Of a DNA stretch of 64,000 bases, positions 33,613 through 42,340 are shown one piece after another. Under the pieces are notes generated by a model that ran no database searches, had not been told where the DNA came from, and saw only the letters and a program-made list of their open reading frames with translations. The first letter of the stretch is position 1; every line of letters begins with the position of its first letter. A program made the position numbers and the translations under genes. Origin of the DNA: JARIHC01 sp035546975 (GTDB lineage Bacteria > Patescibacteriota > Saccharimonadia > Saccharimonadales > UBA4665); contig DASZVS010000013.1 in the NCBI GenBank assembly GCA_035546975.1, positions 32,537-96,536 on the forward strand, in the 5' to 3' direction.

Positions 33613-34884
33613 TTAAGTATTAGGGAATTGGGCCTCTTTTTGTGCCATCCAATAAGCCGATTGGCGCACGAGTTTTCGAGCTTGGCTTTGGTTTGCCAGC
33701 AGTATTTTGACGGCCTCCTCTGCAAAGACTCCATTTTGCGAGCCCTTGGCTAAAACCACTGCCCCCTGTCTGACATGTTCTGCAACGTAGCGGCCGGCAT
33801 CATAAGGGCTCATGAATGTTTGCACCTTGCAGCCCTGGTTCTTGGCTACTGGAGCGAGATAATCTGCCGCCTCTTTGCCTATAGTTACCACAAGATCAAG
33901 CTTACCTGGATCACAATAGCCGCCGATCTCGCTATGCAGCGTCGGACTGTCATCACCAAGTTCGTTCATACTGCCGAGAATAGCAATCCGCTGCGTCGCT
34001 TCGGCGTTATACAGTACGTCCAAAGCCGCTTCCACCGCCACTGGGCTGGCATTGTACGTATCATCAATAATTATTGAACCGCGTTTGCCCGCCAAAATCT
34101 GCATGCGACCTGATACTGGCGTCACTGCCTTGAGCGCCTGCTTGATAGCCGTGGCTGACATTCCGACCATGTCCGCCACGGCCACGGCGGCCAAAACTAT
34201 TTTGGCGCCCTGGTCTCCGAGAGCGGCCACCTGCGCAGTAAAGTCTTTACCGCTTGGCAACCGGAAGGCTATCTGCTGTCCTTGTAAGCCAACTGGCTTA
34301 CGCTCCGTTGTGGTGTAATTCCCGGCCTCCAAGCCGTAGCTTAAGTGCGTGGTTTGGGGAATGTACTCCGGCGGCACATCATCGGCATTCACGAGTATTT
34401 GCTCCGAAAAACTAACTGGTACCAGCTCCTCTGCAGCTACGGCTTTAAGTGTTTTGAAGTATTCCATATGCTCATCGGCAATGGCCGTTAGTACCATTAT
34501 GTCCGGCTGCAGATAGGAGAACTCCTTAAGCTGACCCGGCGCGTCAGTACCTAGCTCAACCACAACAGTGTCATACGGATATGGTTTTGCGAGCTGTTTA
34601 CGATTCTGGCGGATAATCCGGCGCCATCCGACAAGGTTGTAGATACCTGGCTGTTCGTGGCCGAAAAAAACCAGGGGCACCGTTAAGCGATCATTATAAT
34701 TCCCTTCTTGGAACTTTACCCGGTGGGCCCCGGAAAGCGTTTTAGCAATCGCCAGCTTAGTCGAAGTTTTGCCGACACTGCCGCAAACTGCGATTACCGT
34801 AATTTTATTTTTTTGCCGTAAGCTCCGCACTTGCCGCTCCATTCGCTGGGCCAGGAGTGCTTTGCCTATTTTTTTCAAAGTCAT
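33613..34884 (-). CDS. murF: UDP-N-acetylmuramoyl-tripeptide--D-alanyl-D-alanine ligase (MurF)
   Basis: 423 residues. The P-loop GSVGKTS (35-41), then VVVELGTDAPGQL, VLTAIADEHMEYF and IIIDDTYNASPVAVEAAL match MurF, and the C-terminal domain runs from about 290. It adds the D-Ala-D-Ala made by Ddl to the peptidoglycan precursor. I use the ATG at 34884, as TATAAT on the minus strand (34897-34892) ends 7 bases before it; the frame is open further upstream into the tRNA region. Confidence 0.93.
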   Translation of the reverse strand: MTLKKIGKALLAQRMERQVRSLRQKNKITVIAVCGSVGKTSTKLAIAKTLSGAHRVKFQEGNYNDRLTVPLVFFGHEQPGIYNLVGWRRIIRQNRKQLAKPYPYDTVVVELGTDAPGQLKEFSYLQPDIMVLTAIADEHMEYFKTLKAVAAEELVPVSFSEQILVNADDVPPEYIPQTTHLSYGLEAGNYTTTERKPVGLQGQQIAFRLPSGKDFTAQVAALGDQGAKIVLAAVAVADMVGMSATAIKQALKAVTPVSGRMQILAGKRGSIIIDDTYNASPVAVEAALDVLYNAEATQRIAILGSMNELGDDSPTLHSEIGGYCDPGKLDLVVTIGKEAADYLAPVAKNQGCKVQTFMSPYDAGRYVAEHVRQGAVVLAKGSQNGVFAEEAVKILLANQSQARKLVRQSAYWMAQKEAQFPNT

Positions 34885-34932
34885 ACGAAGTATTATACAG
34901 CTTGAAGCTATATTGGCAGGCGAGGTGGTAAG

Positions 34933-34951
34933 AAGCCAACCGTCTTGGCTT
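34933..34951. terminator. Terminator after tRNA-Leu(UAA)
   Basis: AAGCCAA (34933-34939) and TTGGCTT (34945-34951) form a 7-bp stem with a 5-base loop. It lies downstream of the tRNA-Leu gene on the minus strand, with a T-run on the plus side and a TTCTTA stretch on the minus side, so it may act in both directions. Confidence 0.6.
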
Positions 34952-34994
34952 TTTGTGCATACGAGCCAAGTCTCTTCCGGATAAGTCGATACTG

Positions 34995-35082
34995 TGGTGG
35001 GCGAGGTGGGACTTGAACCCACAAGGCTTATTCAGCCAGCGGATTTTAAGTCCGCCGCGTATACCAATTCCGCCACTCGCCC
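34995..35082 (-). tRNA. tRNA-Leu (anticodon UAA)
   Basis: The acceptor GGGCGAG pairs with CTCGCCC, the CCA end is encoded, and the anticodon loop CTTAAAA gives UAA. A long variable arm, as in all tRNA-Leu, brings the length to 88 bases with CCA. Read as the complement of 35082 down to 34995. Confidence 0.93.
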
Positions 35083-35103
35083 CCGCCAAACCTGTAGTAT
35101 CTC

Positions 35104-35206
35104 CCGTTTTGCGTGGGGATTCGCAAAACGGCAAGGAGGAATGATGAAGGCCTCTCGGCCAAGCAAAAGTTTCGTCTTGCTTGGCCTGAGGCCGGAATCA
35201 ATTCCG
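35104..35206. repeat. Three consecutive perfect inverted repeats between two tRNA genes
   Basis: CCGTTTTGCG / CGCAAAACGG (35104-35113, 35122-35131, 8-base loop), GGCCAAGCAA / TTGCTTGGCC (35157-35166, 35177-35186, with an outer GGCCTC / GAGGCC extension at 35149-35154 and 35188-35193), and CGGAAT / ATTCCG (35193-35198, 35201-35206). Together they fill the gap between tRNA-Cys and tRNA-Leu. The last two could end tRNA-Cys transcription; the set may also be a structured RNA. Confidence 0.6.
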
Positions 35207-35209
35207 ACG

Positions 35210-35283
35210 TGGAGGCGCGTACGAGATTCGCACTCGTGTACAGGGTTTTGCAGACCCTTGCCTAACTCCTCGGCCAACGCGCC
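35210..35283 (-). tRNA. tRNA-Cys (anticodon GCA)
   Basis: The acceptor stem GGCGCGT / ACGCGCC is followed by discriminator T and an encoded CCA. The anticodon arm is AGGGT-CTGCAAA-ACCCT with anticodon GCA, and the T arm is ACGAG-TGCGAAT-CTCGT. It is 74 bases long. All stems pair by eye. Confidence 0.93.
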
Positions 35284-35322
35284 AAACACCCTATCAGTCT
35301 ATCATAAACTATCAGGGGTCGC

Positions 35323-35853
35323 TTATTTGAAATATTTGGCGTTTTTAAAGGGGGCAAGCGCAAAAGCAACAGCGTCGCGGCAAGCCTGCTCGCGCGTTAT
35401 AAAATCATTGGTAGCAAGACCATAAAAACCATTTTTTTGACCGGCATTTTTAACGCCGTGATGGCTATCCAGTACGTCACTGAGCTCTTGCCCACCTCGT
35501 ATGGCGGCCAAGGCTTTGCCGCGGACTTCAAGGCCGGCGCTTACTCCCGTGAAAACCTTCCCGTTTTTATCCTGGATAGCTACCCAGCTGAGTTCCCATG
35601 TCCTGTCTGCGACTGTGAGCAAACCGCCCTCAATGCCAACGTAAAAATCCGCCTGAGGTTCTTGCCTGCAAGCCTCTGCGGCCCTGTTCATTGCCCCTTG
35701 CAATGATTCTTCGGCAGTTATTGGGTGCGAAGAAACACCGGAATCCGCATCTACGCCGATGATTTGTAGTTCTTCGCCTGGGAATATGCCGGTAAATGCG
35801 GCTTCAACGGACCTGCGTTTCGGACCGTTTTTACTCCCTACAACCACTTTCAT
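35323..35853 (-). CDS. Inosine/xanthosine triphosphatase (YjjX/DUF84 family)
   Basis: 176 residues. VVVGSKNGPKRRSVEAAF, VSSHPITAEESLQGAMNRA, DFYVGIEGGLLTV and ELSDVLDSHHGVKNAGQKNGFYGLATND fit the DUF84 family, which hydrolyses ITP/XTP and keeps deaminated bases out of nucleic acids. The gene is complete; it ends 39 bases from the tRNA-Cys gene on the same strand. Confidence 0.9.
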   Translation of the reverse strand: MKVVVGSKNGPKRRSVEAAFTGIFPGEELQIIGVDADSGVSSHPITAEESLQGAMNRAAEACRQEPQADFYVGIEGGLLTVADRTWELSWVAIQDKNGKVFTGVSAGLEVRGKALAAIRGGQELSDVLDSHHGVKNAGQKNGFYGLATNDFITREQACRDAVAFALAPFKNAKYFK

Positions 35854-35874
35854 AATTTCACTATAGCAAACAGC

Positions 35875-36675
35875 TTAACTAAGCAAAGCGCCGCCATCGA
35901 CAACAATTTGGCTGCCGGTCATATACGAAGACATATCAGATGCCAAAAAGAGGACGGCTTTGCCTATGTCGTCTGGATCACCCATGCGGTGTAATGGTAT
36001 CTTGGCCATGAAAGCTTCCGCCTGCTTTTGCTGGGCTGCTGCATCGGCTGGAGGCGCCGCGGCCTGCATGGCCTGGGTGCCTGGCGTCGCAATGCCGCCG
36101 GGCGCTATCGCATTCACGGTTATGTTGCTTCTGGCGAGTTCCAATGCCGAGTTTTTAGTAAAACCCCACACGCCATGCTTCGAAGCGTCGTAATGCGCCA
36201 GGCCTATCATTGAGGGGTGTAGCGCATCGATTGAAGTTATATTTATAATCTTGCCGCCACCCTGGTCTTTCATGATTTTTGCCACGTATTTGGTCGTTAG
36301 GAAAACGCTCCGCAAATTAACGTGCATAACCTTTTCGAACTGCTCTTTAGTCATTTCGGTAACCGGTACGGGCGGATATATGCCCGCATTATTAACCAAA
36401 ATGTCCACCGAACCAAACTCGCGCTTACACGCATCAACCATGGCCTGTACGGATTCCTCATCGGATACGTCAACTTCCATGGGCGCGGCCGTCCACCCTT
36501 TTTCGGTAAATTCTTTTGCCGTTTGCCCGGCAGCAGGCTGGTCTATATCTGCAACCAGCACTTTTGCACCGGCTTCCGCCAAGCGGGCAGCTATACCGTA
36601 GCCGATACCTTTTGCCGCGCCGGTAACGATGACCGCCTTGTCTTTAAGGTCCAGTAATTGATCAATAGATTTCAT
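35875..36675 (-). CDS. Short-chain dehydrogenase/reductase
   Basis: 266 residues. The Rossmann motif is VTGAAKGIG, then NNAG at ILVNNAGIYPP and the catalytic Tyr-x3-Lys in AHYDASKHG; the C-terminus PDDIGKAVLFLASDMSSYMTGSQIVVDGG is classical SDR. The substrate is unknown. The ATG at 36675 has AAGGAGG upstream; the open frame continues to 36732. It lies downstream of the CFA synthase gene on the same strand. Confidence 0.93.
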   Translation of the reverse strand: MKSIDQLLDLKDKAVIVTGAAKGIGYGIAARLAEAGAKVLVADIDQPAAGQTAKEFTEKGWTAAPMEVDVSDEESVQAMVDACKREFGSVDILVNNAGIYPPVPVTEMTKEQFEKVMHVNLRSVFLTTKYVAKIMKDQGGGKIINITSIDALHPSMIGLAHYDASKHGVWGFTKNSALELARSNITVNAIAPGGIATPGTQAMQAAAPPADAAAQQKQAEAFMAKIPLHRMGDPDDIGKAVLFLASDMSSYMTGSQIVVDGGALLS

Positions 36676-36754
36676 GAGATCGCCCTCCTTGCTATTCACA
36701 TCATAGCAAAACCGTAACGGGCTTTCATGCAAAATTAACCGCTAATTTTACAAT

Positions 36755-38128
36755 TCAGGCCGGCGTGAAAACTTGTTGCCAGTCTTCCAGGTGACCAGTG
36801 CGGAAACCCGCTTCACAAAACGCAAGATAAAATGTCATGCCCCTATAGAACCGTTCAATCTTTTCAGCCGGCACACCCTCATTAAGCCATTGCTGCGTTA
36901 GAGCGTCTTTGTGCTCCCACATGTTACCGAGCCATTCGCGCAAAGTATACGCATAGGAAATGCCCAGATCTTCCTTTTGTTCTAGTTCGAAGTTTCGTTT
37001 TGCCATTTCGTCCTCGATAAAACCCCTCGGCGTGAGTATGCCGCCCGGGAAAATTGCTTTATTAGAAAAGTTCTTTTCGTTTTGTTTGTGCGCCGCGAAG
37101 CGTCTCGGATCAAGATTTATCGACTGGATGGCAATTCTGCCGATTTCAGGGTCCACAAAATTCGTCAGCGCGTCAAAGAAGACATCCATATCCTGCCAAG
37201 CAACGGCTTCGATCATTTCAACCGTTACGAGGCGATCGAAGAATCCGTCAGCCTTCAGGTCGCGGTAATCTCTCTCGAGAACTTTTACGCGGTCTTCATG
37301 CCCTGCTTCTTTGATCCGGGCGCGGGCGCGTTTTGCCTGTTCGCCGGAAAGCGTCAGCGATGTAATTTCTATATGGGGCACATGGTCCGCAATCTCCGTA
37401 ATCAAGCCGCCCCAGCCAGTACCGATCTCAAGCAAAGTATCGGCCGACTCGAGCTCCAGCATGTTGATAAGCGACTGGATTTTCCGCTCCTGCAAGTCTT
37501 CTAGCGTAGTAAATTCGCCGTCCGGAGGCAGCAAGCCGGCGGAATATTGGACATATGCATCCAAAAAACCGTGCGGGCCAACATAAATATCCTGGCTCAC
37601 ATCATAATGCGCGTGAATTTCCTCTTTAGTTCGGGCTGTGCTCATTTGCCATTGCAGACGGGAACGCATATCACGGAAAGGAGCCAGAAGATTGGCAGCT
37701 GTATAGCCAGCCTGCCTTACGCCTTGAGTCGCGCCGAGTAACAACTCGCCGACCATTGCCATACTGTCGGCTTCCGGGTGGCCGGTATCTACTTCGGGAG
37801 GAATTTCGGTTAATGTAGTGTTCGGCTCCCAAAGTGGCTCTTTTTCTCCTGTGTACGTATAGAACAATCCAAGGTCGCGGTAGCGGATCAACGCCGGAAT
37901 GACTACATCTGGTTCGTGGATATCTATAGCCGCGGTTTGGCCGCCGCGCGAAAACTTCCACGTTTGCCCGTCTTCATTATCGGAAACAAGTTCTGCACCC
38001 AGCAGGCGCTCCATCAACACATTGCCGTATTTAATCAGACCGCGGTGCAGCACATCATGTTCCGGATGGAGTATGGGCTCCGCGTACGTATCAATCGGAT
38101 CTAAATAACTACGGAAGTGTTCAGTCAC
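36755..38128 (-). CDS. cfa: Cyclopropane-fatty-acyl-phospholipid synthase
   Basis: 457 residues. The N-terminal lipid-binding domain is followed by the SAM-binding fold with LLEIGTGWGGL, then VTVEMIEAVAWQDM and IAIQSINLDP, and C-terminal GGILTPRGFI / YAYTLREWLGNM. It methylates unsaturated acyl chains of membrane phospholipids with SAM. The start is GTG at 38128. Cell-surface lipid modification is unusual in a lineage thought to obtain lipids from other cells. Confidence 0.92.
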   Translation of the reverse strand: MTEHFRSYLDPIDTYAEPILHPEHDVLHRGLIKYGNVLMERLLGAELVSDNEDGQTWKFSRGGQTAAIDIHEPDVVIPALIRYRDLGLFYTYTGEKEPLWEPNTTLTEIPPEVDTGHPEADSMAMVGELLLGATQGVRQAGYTAANLLAPFRDMRSRLQWQMSTARTKEEIHAHYDVSQDIYVGPHGFLDAYVQYSAGLLPPDGEFTTLEDLQERKIQSLINMLELESADTLLEIGTGWGGLITEIADHVPHIEITSLTLSGEQAKRARARIKEAGHEDRVKVLERDYRDLKADGFFDRLVTVEMIEAVAWQDMDVFFDALTNFVDPEIGRIAIQSINLDPRRFAAHKQNEKNFSNKAIFPGGILTPRGFIEDEMAKRNFELEQKEDLGISYAYTLREWLGNMWEHKDALTQQWLNEGVPAEKIERFYRGMTFYLAFCEAGFRTGHLEDWQQVFTPA

Positions 38129-38266
38129 AGGAAAAACCTCAAATCATATTATTGCAATGGGAACAATACTATTATAAAAAGTTTAATTCAGCAAGTGGAT
38201 TCCGAGATTAAGTACCAAATATATCTAATACTAGTCCTCTGCCCTTTCTCCGGTATCATAGTAGTA

Positions 38267-38920
38267 ATGGAGAGAAAACCCGCGCCGAGACGCCGAACAC
38301 AATGGTTAGCCTACCTATTAATTTGCCTCGGAGTAGCCGGATTGGCCGTAGCCGCCGTGCTATGGCTCCGGCAGCCGCACCAGCCAGCGCCCCAATCCCC
38401 CAGTGAGAGCCAGTCCGCTCCAAAGGCAAACCATCCAAGCCAAAGCGCCATCAATACCTACACGGTGGCCGCGGACCTGCCTCGCTACATAACTATTCCC
38501 GCCATTAACGTTCCGAAAACGCGCGTTATGCAGCTCGGGCTAACAAAAAATAACCAGATTGCAGTGCCGAGTAATATCTATGATGCCGGCTGGTATAACC
38601 GTAGCGCCAAACCGGGGCAGCCCGGCGCCATGTTTATATACGGTCATGTTTCCAGTTGGCAGGCGGACGGCATCTTTTATAACCTCAAAAAAATGAAGCC
38701 CGGTGACACCGTCAGTATTACCCGGGGAGACGGAAGGGTCTTCACCTACCAAGTGGTGTCTTCAAAAATTTACTCGTATAACAATGTCGATATGAAAGCC
38801 GTACTTTCTCCGGCGGTTCCCGGAACGCCGGGGTTAAACCTTATGACATGCACGGGTAACGTTATCAAAGGCACAAGCGAGTTTAATGAGCGTCTCGTAG
38901 TATTTACAAAGCAGGTATAG
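38267..38920 (+). CDS. Class F-like sortase
   Basis: 217 residues. A membrane anchor (about 13-35) precedes a Pro/Ser/Gln linker and the sortase domain (from residue 70). Catalytic residues are H127 in IYGHV, C195 in LMTCTG and R209 in ERLVVF. It cleaves a sorting signal and attaches surface proteins; no LPxTG-type substrate is obvious in this window. TATCAT (38254-38259) is 7 bases before the ATG, so the mRNA is near-leaderless; the frame is open upstream to 38117. Confidence 0.88.
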   Translation: MERKPAPRRRTQWLAYLLICLGVAGLAVAAVLWLRQPHQPAPQSPSESQSAPKANHPSQSAINTYTVAADLPRYITIPAINVPKTRVMQLGLTKNNQIAVPSNIYDAGWYNRSAKPGQPGAMFIYGHVSSWQADGIFYNLKKMKPGDTVSITRGDGRVFTYQVVSSKIYSYNNVDMKAVLSPAVPGTPGLNLMTCTGNVIKGTSEFNERLVVFTKQV

Positions 38921-38937
38921 CGCCTGCACGCAAAACA

Positions 38938-38965
38938 AAAAGCAGCCCAAAAAAAGGCTGCTTTT
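38938..38965. terminator. Terminator after sortase gene
   Basis: AAAAGCAGCC (38938-38947) and GGCTGCTTTT (38956-38965) form a 10-bp perfect stem with an 8-base A-rich loop. The U-run is inside the 3' arm on the plus strand. It separates the sortase from the small membrane-protein gene transcribed toward it. Confidence 0.75.
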
Positions 38966-38980
38966 GCTGGTTCCGTCGCC

Positions 38981-39136
38981 TTATAGGTGCGCCAGGATCC
39001 AGATAGTTCCCGCTACTGCGAGAAAGAAAAGGCCGAGCCCGACCGGCGAACCCCAGCTGAACCAGCTGCCCCAGGCGCGCCAGTTCCTCATACCCCAGTC
39101 TTCGTAACCTTTTTCTGACTTGTTCTTATCAGACAT
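38981..39136 (-). CDS. Small membrane protein, 51 aa
   Basis: 51 residues, starting MSDKNKSEKGYEDWGMRNWR and followed by a Trp/Gly/Ser-rich stretch and one hydrophobic helix (VGLGLFFLAVAGTIWILAHL). AAAGGAG lies 9 bases before the ATG. It has a coherent charged N-terminus plus a membrane helix and a good ribosome site, so it is probably real. Family and function are not recognised. Confidence 0.65.
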   Translation of the reverse strand: MSDKNKSEKGYEDWGMRNWRAWGSWFSWGSPVGLGLFFLAVAGTIWILAHL

Positions 39137-39373
39137 AGTTCGTTACTCCTTTTATTGACCACCCGCTGCATACAATCGACCAGCTATATGCAGCCATACG
39201 AGATATCCCTTGGCTTCACTAGTTTCTCTGGCGTCTCGCATGATTGTCGCCAGCTAGCTTGAAGTATCGCCTTTCAAGGTCATTATAAAACAAAAATGCA
39301 AATTTCAAGCACTATAAAACATAAGCATTTAGACAAAATAGCCTAAACATTATGGAACATGTATAATCCTGGC
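39137..39373. promoter_or_regulatory. Divergent intergenic region
   Basis: About 237 bases between the small membrane-protein gene (minus) and the acyltransferase gene (plus). The right edge has TATAAT (39362-39367) just before the acyltransferase start. The middle is mixed; I see no RNA gene, repeat or clear -35 box in it. Confidence 0.45.
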
Positions 39374-40300
39374 ATGCAAATGCGTATGCCCGGCATGGAT
39401 AAGCGCCCCATGATTAATGGGGACCTTTCCAATATGGCAGAAATTACTGAGTACTATACATCCCATGGACCAAATGCCCAGTTCCAGCGGGCTTTTCACG
39501 CTGTGGTGAATAAATTGGTAGCGCCACACGTGGTATACGAACCTGGTGTGCGCGAGGAAATTCAGGCGCACCTTGCGTCCGAGTCGCCGACAATCCTGAC
39601 TATGACGCATCATAGCTGGTTTGATCCAACAGATGATTCGGCTGCACTGCAGCGCGAAAAAGAAGTATTCGACCCGATTATCGGCAAGCTTGTTATACCC
39701 GCCCGGATGGATTATTTCGCCATGCCCGTCATAGGATCGATCATTGCAATCGGCGGGGCCAAGCCGATGGCGCGCAAAAAAGACCTGGCACGGTACTTTG
39801 CCGGCCAAGGATTATCCGAAGAAGAGACTACCGCCAAGCTGGAAGCTAAGGACGAAGAGCGGGAAGAAGTAAACGGCATGATCCAAGGGTTAATGGTGGA
39901 AATGGCGAAAAACGGTTATGTGTACGCTTCTTATATCGAGGGTACGCGCAACAGGGGCGACCAGCTAAAACTACAGACGGTTCGCGACGGTGTGATGAAC
40001 TTATTGGAAACTATGGAACCGGCTGAACGCGAACAAACGAAAATAATCTGTCTGAGCCATGATTATGGAGGACGGATCATGCGGCGCTTTTTGACTCCGA
40101 CTATTCATATCAATATGGTCGACGCCCCATCCGACCCAGCCGAGACGAACGAATTGCTCCACGATACCTTGCAATACGGCCTGCTCCGCGCCCGCGCAAA
40201 CCGTCGGCAAGGCGCGCCGGTGTCGCCGCTTGGCAAAGGCATTGCCTTGGCAGGAATCGCCGTTAGCGCGGCTGCCGCCCGGAAGTTCAACCGTTCATAA
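39374..40300 (+). CDS. PlsC-like acyltransferase
   Basis: 308 residues. The acyltransferase motifs are THHSWFDP (His-x4-Asp) and SYIEGTRNRGDQ (EGTR motif), both in order and spacing typical of lysophosphatidate acyltransferases, with a helical C-terminus ending in a short hydrophobic, basic tail. It would acylate a lysophospholipid. I start at the ATG at 39374 because TATAAT (39362-39367) ends exactly 6 bases before it; a further ATG at 39359 lies within that box. Confidence 0.78.
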   Translation: MQMRMPGMDKRPMINGDLSNMAEITEYYTSHGPNAQFQRAFHAVVNKLVAPHVVYEPGVREEIQAHLASESPTILTMTHHSWFDPTDDSAALQREKEVFDPIIGKLVIPARMDYFAMPVIGSIIAIGGAKPMARKKDLARYFAGQGLSEEETTAKLEAKDEEREEVNGMIQGLMVEMAKNGYVYASYIEGTRNRGDQLKLQTVRDGVMNLLETMEPAEREQTKIICLSHDYGGRIMRRFLTPTIHINMVDAPSDPAETNELLHDTLQYGLLRARANRRQGAPVSPLGKGIALAGIAVSAAAARKFNRS

Positions 40301-40334
40301 ATCTTGCCGAAAATTTTGTTATATTTAGGGCTAG

Positions 40335-40802
40335 ATGAACACGCAGACCATACGGCAAAAACGCGGCGAATGGCTTCGGCGCTATGTGCCGGCTGAAATT
40401 TTAGGCACAATTACAGCACTTATCGGTGCCTGGACGGTATACGCACACACCCATTCATACATTGCAGCCACGGCTGGCGGCTGGGTCGGCGAAGGCATTG
40501 GCTTTTACGGCTACTTCATTACGGCTGAGCTGCTATCAAATAGTAAGCGTTACAAGCAATACAAAATCATCAAACGTATTTCGCTCGCTGTGGCAGCAGC
40601 CAGCACCAATCTATTGATTGAGTTCGCGCCTGCCGAGGTATTGGATAACTTTATCATCCGGCCTTTTTTAATGTATCTTACGCCGCACTATATCCACCCT
40701 TATCCCATAGGTTTCTTAGCAGGTAAGTTCAGTGCGGACATTATTTTTTACGCTTTTGCCATCTTGGGATATGAATCGAGAAAACGCTGGCTGAAACGAT
40801 AG
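40335..40802 (+). CDS. Hypothetical membrane protein, 155 aa
   Basis: 155 residues with about four hydrophobic helices and conserved-looking loops (AATAGGWVGEGIGFYGYFITAEL, FLAGKFSADIIFYAFAILGYE). It could be a GtrA-like or flippase-type protein, but I cannot assign a family. TATATT (40320-40325) is 9 bases before the ATG. It follows the acyltransferase gene by 34 bases. Confidence 0.55.
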   Translation: MNTQTIRQKRGEWLRRYVPAEILGTITALIGAWTVYAHTHSYIAATAGGWVGEGIGFYGYFITAELLSNSKRYKQYKIIKRISLAVAAASTNLLIEFAPAEVLDNFIIRPFLMYLTPHYIHPYPIGFLAGKFSADIIFYAFAILGYESRKRWLKR

Positions 40803-40809
40803 AAATTCG

Positions 40810-41202
40810 TTACTTACCATACTCTTCATCCGTTACGTGCTCTCCCCAGACTGTTTCCGGCTCCTCGCCGGCCGCGGCCTCCCAAATCGCAAGGTGCACC
40901 ATAAAACTGTCGGGCGACGCGCCGTGCCAGTGCTCTACGCCCGGAGCCGTGTATATTGTGTCGCCAGGCTTGAGCGTTTGAACCTCCCCGTCCCTTTCCT
41001 GGACGAGCGCAGCTCCTTCTACAATGTGCAAATATTGCCCAACGGCATGCGAGTGCCAGGCCGTCCGCGCTCCCGGGGCAAAATGGACGGAGCCTACGCG
41101 AACCCGCGACGGCTCCTCTCCAGCCAGAACGATAGTAGGATATACGTCACCCGTAAACCATTCGGCAGGGCCTTTTGACGTTTGGGGCTTGATTGCTTTC
41201 AC
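40810..41202 (-). CDS. Cupin-domain protein 2
   Basis: 130 residues with a complete cupin barrel. FAPGARTAWHSHAVGQYLHIVEGAALV carries His ligands and LKPGDTIYTAPGVEHWHG the last one. It resembles cupins of the hydroxynitrile-lyase and carboxymuconolactone-decarboxylase-associated type, but the substrate is unknown. It overlaps the alcohol dehydrogenase gene by four bases, so they are co-translated. Confidence 0.88.
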   Translation of the reverse strand: MKAIKPQTSKGPAEWFTGDVYPTIVLAGEEPSRVRVGSVHFAPGARTAWHSHAVGQYLHIVEGAALVQERDGEVQTLKPGDTIYTAPGVEHWHGASPDSFMVHLAIWEAAAGEEPETVWGEHVTDEEYGK

Positions 41203-42251
41203 GCTTGCTCCTTTAATTCGCTGACCCGCAGGAGTGATTTGATTGCGCGGCGTTCATCCATAGCCGCGTAAGCCTCTTTGATATCGTCCAAATCTACTGT
41301 GAGATCAAACACGCGGCCCGGATTAATTTTGCCACTCAGCACATCGTCCAAAAGTTCAGGTATGTATGCCCGGGCAGGCGCTGGGCCTCCCAGCTCTCCA
41401 ACGTTTTTGGAAAACATTTTCGTAAATGGCATCTCGACATCTGTCGGCAAGCCTACCACCCCGATTATTGAACCCGGCCGGGCTATGCCGATAGCAGTTT
41501 GCATCGACTGGTCCGTACCGACGCATTCTAAGGCGGCATCTACGCCGACACCGTCCGTTAGTTTCATAACTGCTTCTACTGCCTCATCGCCGCGTTCTTC
41601 GACAATATCGGTCGCCCCGAATTCCCGGGCCATTTTCTGGCGCGCCGGATTCCGGCTGAGCGCGATAATACGCTTGGCACCAAGCCGTTTAGCGGCAATT
41701 ACTGCGCACAAACCGACAGCTCCATCGCCTACGACAGCTACGGTATCGCTCTCTTCAACGCCAGCGCTTGCCGCTGCATGATAACCGGTACACATAACGT
41801 CCGACAATGTAAGTAACGACGCCAGCATTTCCTCTGAAAAATCGGAGCCCGGTACTTTCACCAGGGTACCATCGGCATATGGGGTTCGCACGTATTCGCC
41901 CTGGCCGCCGCCAGTAGTTTCATTCCAGCCGCCGCCATGGGCGCAGTTCGCTGTCATGCCTACTTGGCAATGCGGGCAAGTACCATCGCTATACAAAAAC
42001 GGCGCAATAACGAAATCTCCCGTTTGTATATTTTTCACATCGTCGCCGACCGCTTCTACTACGCCTATAAACTCATGCCCGATCGGGCTGCCCGGCTGGC
42101 GCTCGCGTATGCCGCGGTAATACCATAAATCTGATCCGCACACGCACGCCCTGACTACTCGGACCAGAGCGTCCGTAGGTTTTTGAATCTCAGGTTTCGG
42201 CCGGTCTTCAATCGCAATGTCATCTTTACCCTTAAAAATAGCTGCTCGCAT
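41199..42251 (-). CDS. Zinc-dependent alcohol dehydrogenase (MDR family)
   Basis: 350 residues. GroES-like N-terminal part with the catalytic zinc ligand in VVRACVCGSDLWYYRG and GHEFIGVVEAVGD; a structural-zinc-like Cys set in CPHCQVGMTANCAHGG; NAD-binding GDGAVGLCAVIAAKRLGA. It oxidises an alcohol or reduces an aldehyde. A clear AGGAGG precedes the ATG. It forms a two-gene unit with the cupin. Confidence 0.93.
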   Translation of the reverse strand: MRAAIFKGKDDIAIEDRPKPEIQKPTDALVRVVRACVCGSDLWYYRGIRERQPGSPIGHEFIGVVEAVGDDVKNIQTGDFVIAPFLYSDGTCPHCQVGMTANCAHGGGWNETTGGGQGEYVRTPYADGTLVKVPGSDFSEEMLASLLTLSDVMCTGYHAAASAGVEESDTVAVVGDGAVGLCAVIAAKRLGAKRIIALSRNPARQKMAREFGATDIVEERGDEAVEAVMKLTDGVGVDAALECVGTDQSMQTAIGIARPGSIIGVVGLPTDVEMPFTKMFSKNVGELGGPAPARAYIPELLDDVLSGKINPGRVFDLTVDLDDIKEAYAAMDERRAIKSLLRVSELKEQA

Positions 42252-42317
42252 ATCCCTCCTTTTTTACTTTTAGATGATTGGGATTCTACTCCAAAACGCC
42301 GGCTAAGGCTAGGAAAT

Positions 42318-42340
42318 AAGCCACAACCAATGCGTGGCTT
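42318..42340. terminator. Terminator after HEYTH protein gene
   Basis: AAGCCAC (42318-42324) and GTGGCTT (42334-42340) form a 7-bp stem around a 9-base loop, overlapping the stop region of the gene at 42340-43158 on the minus strand. T-richness is modest. Confidence 0.5.
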
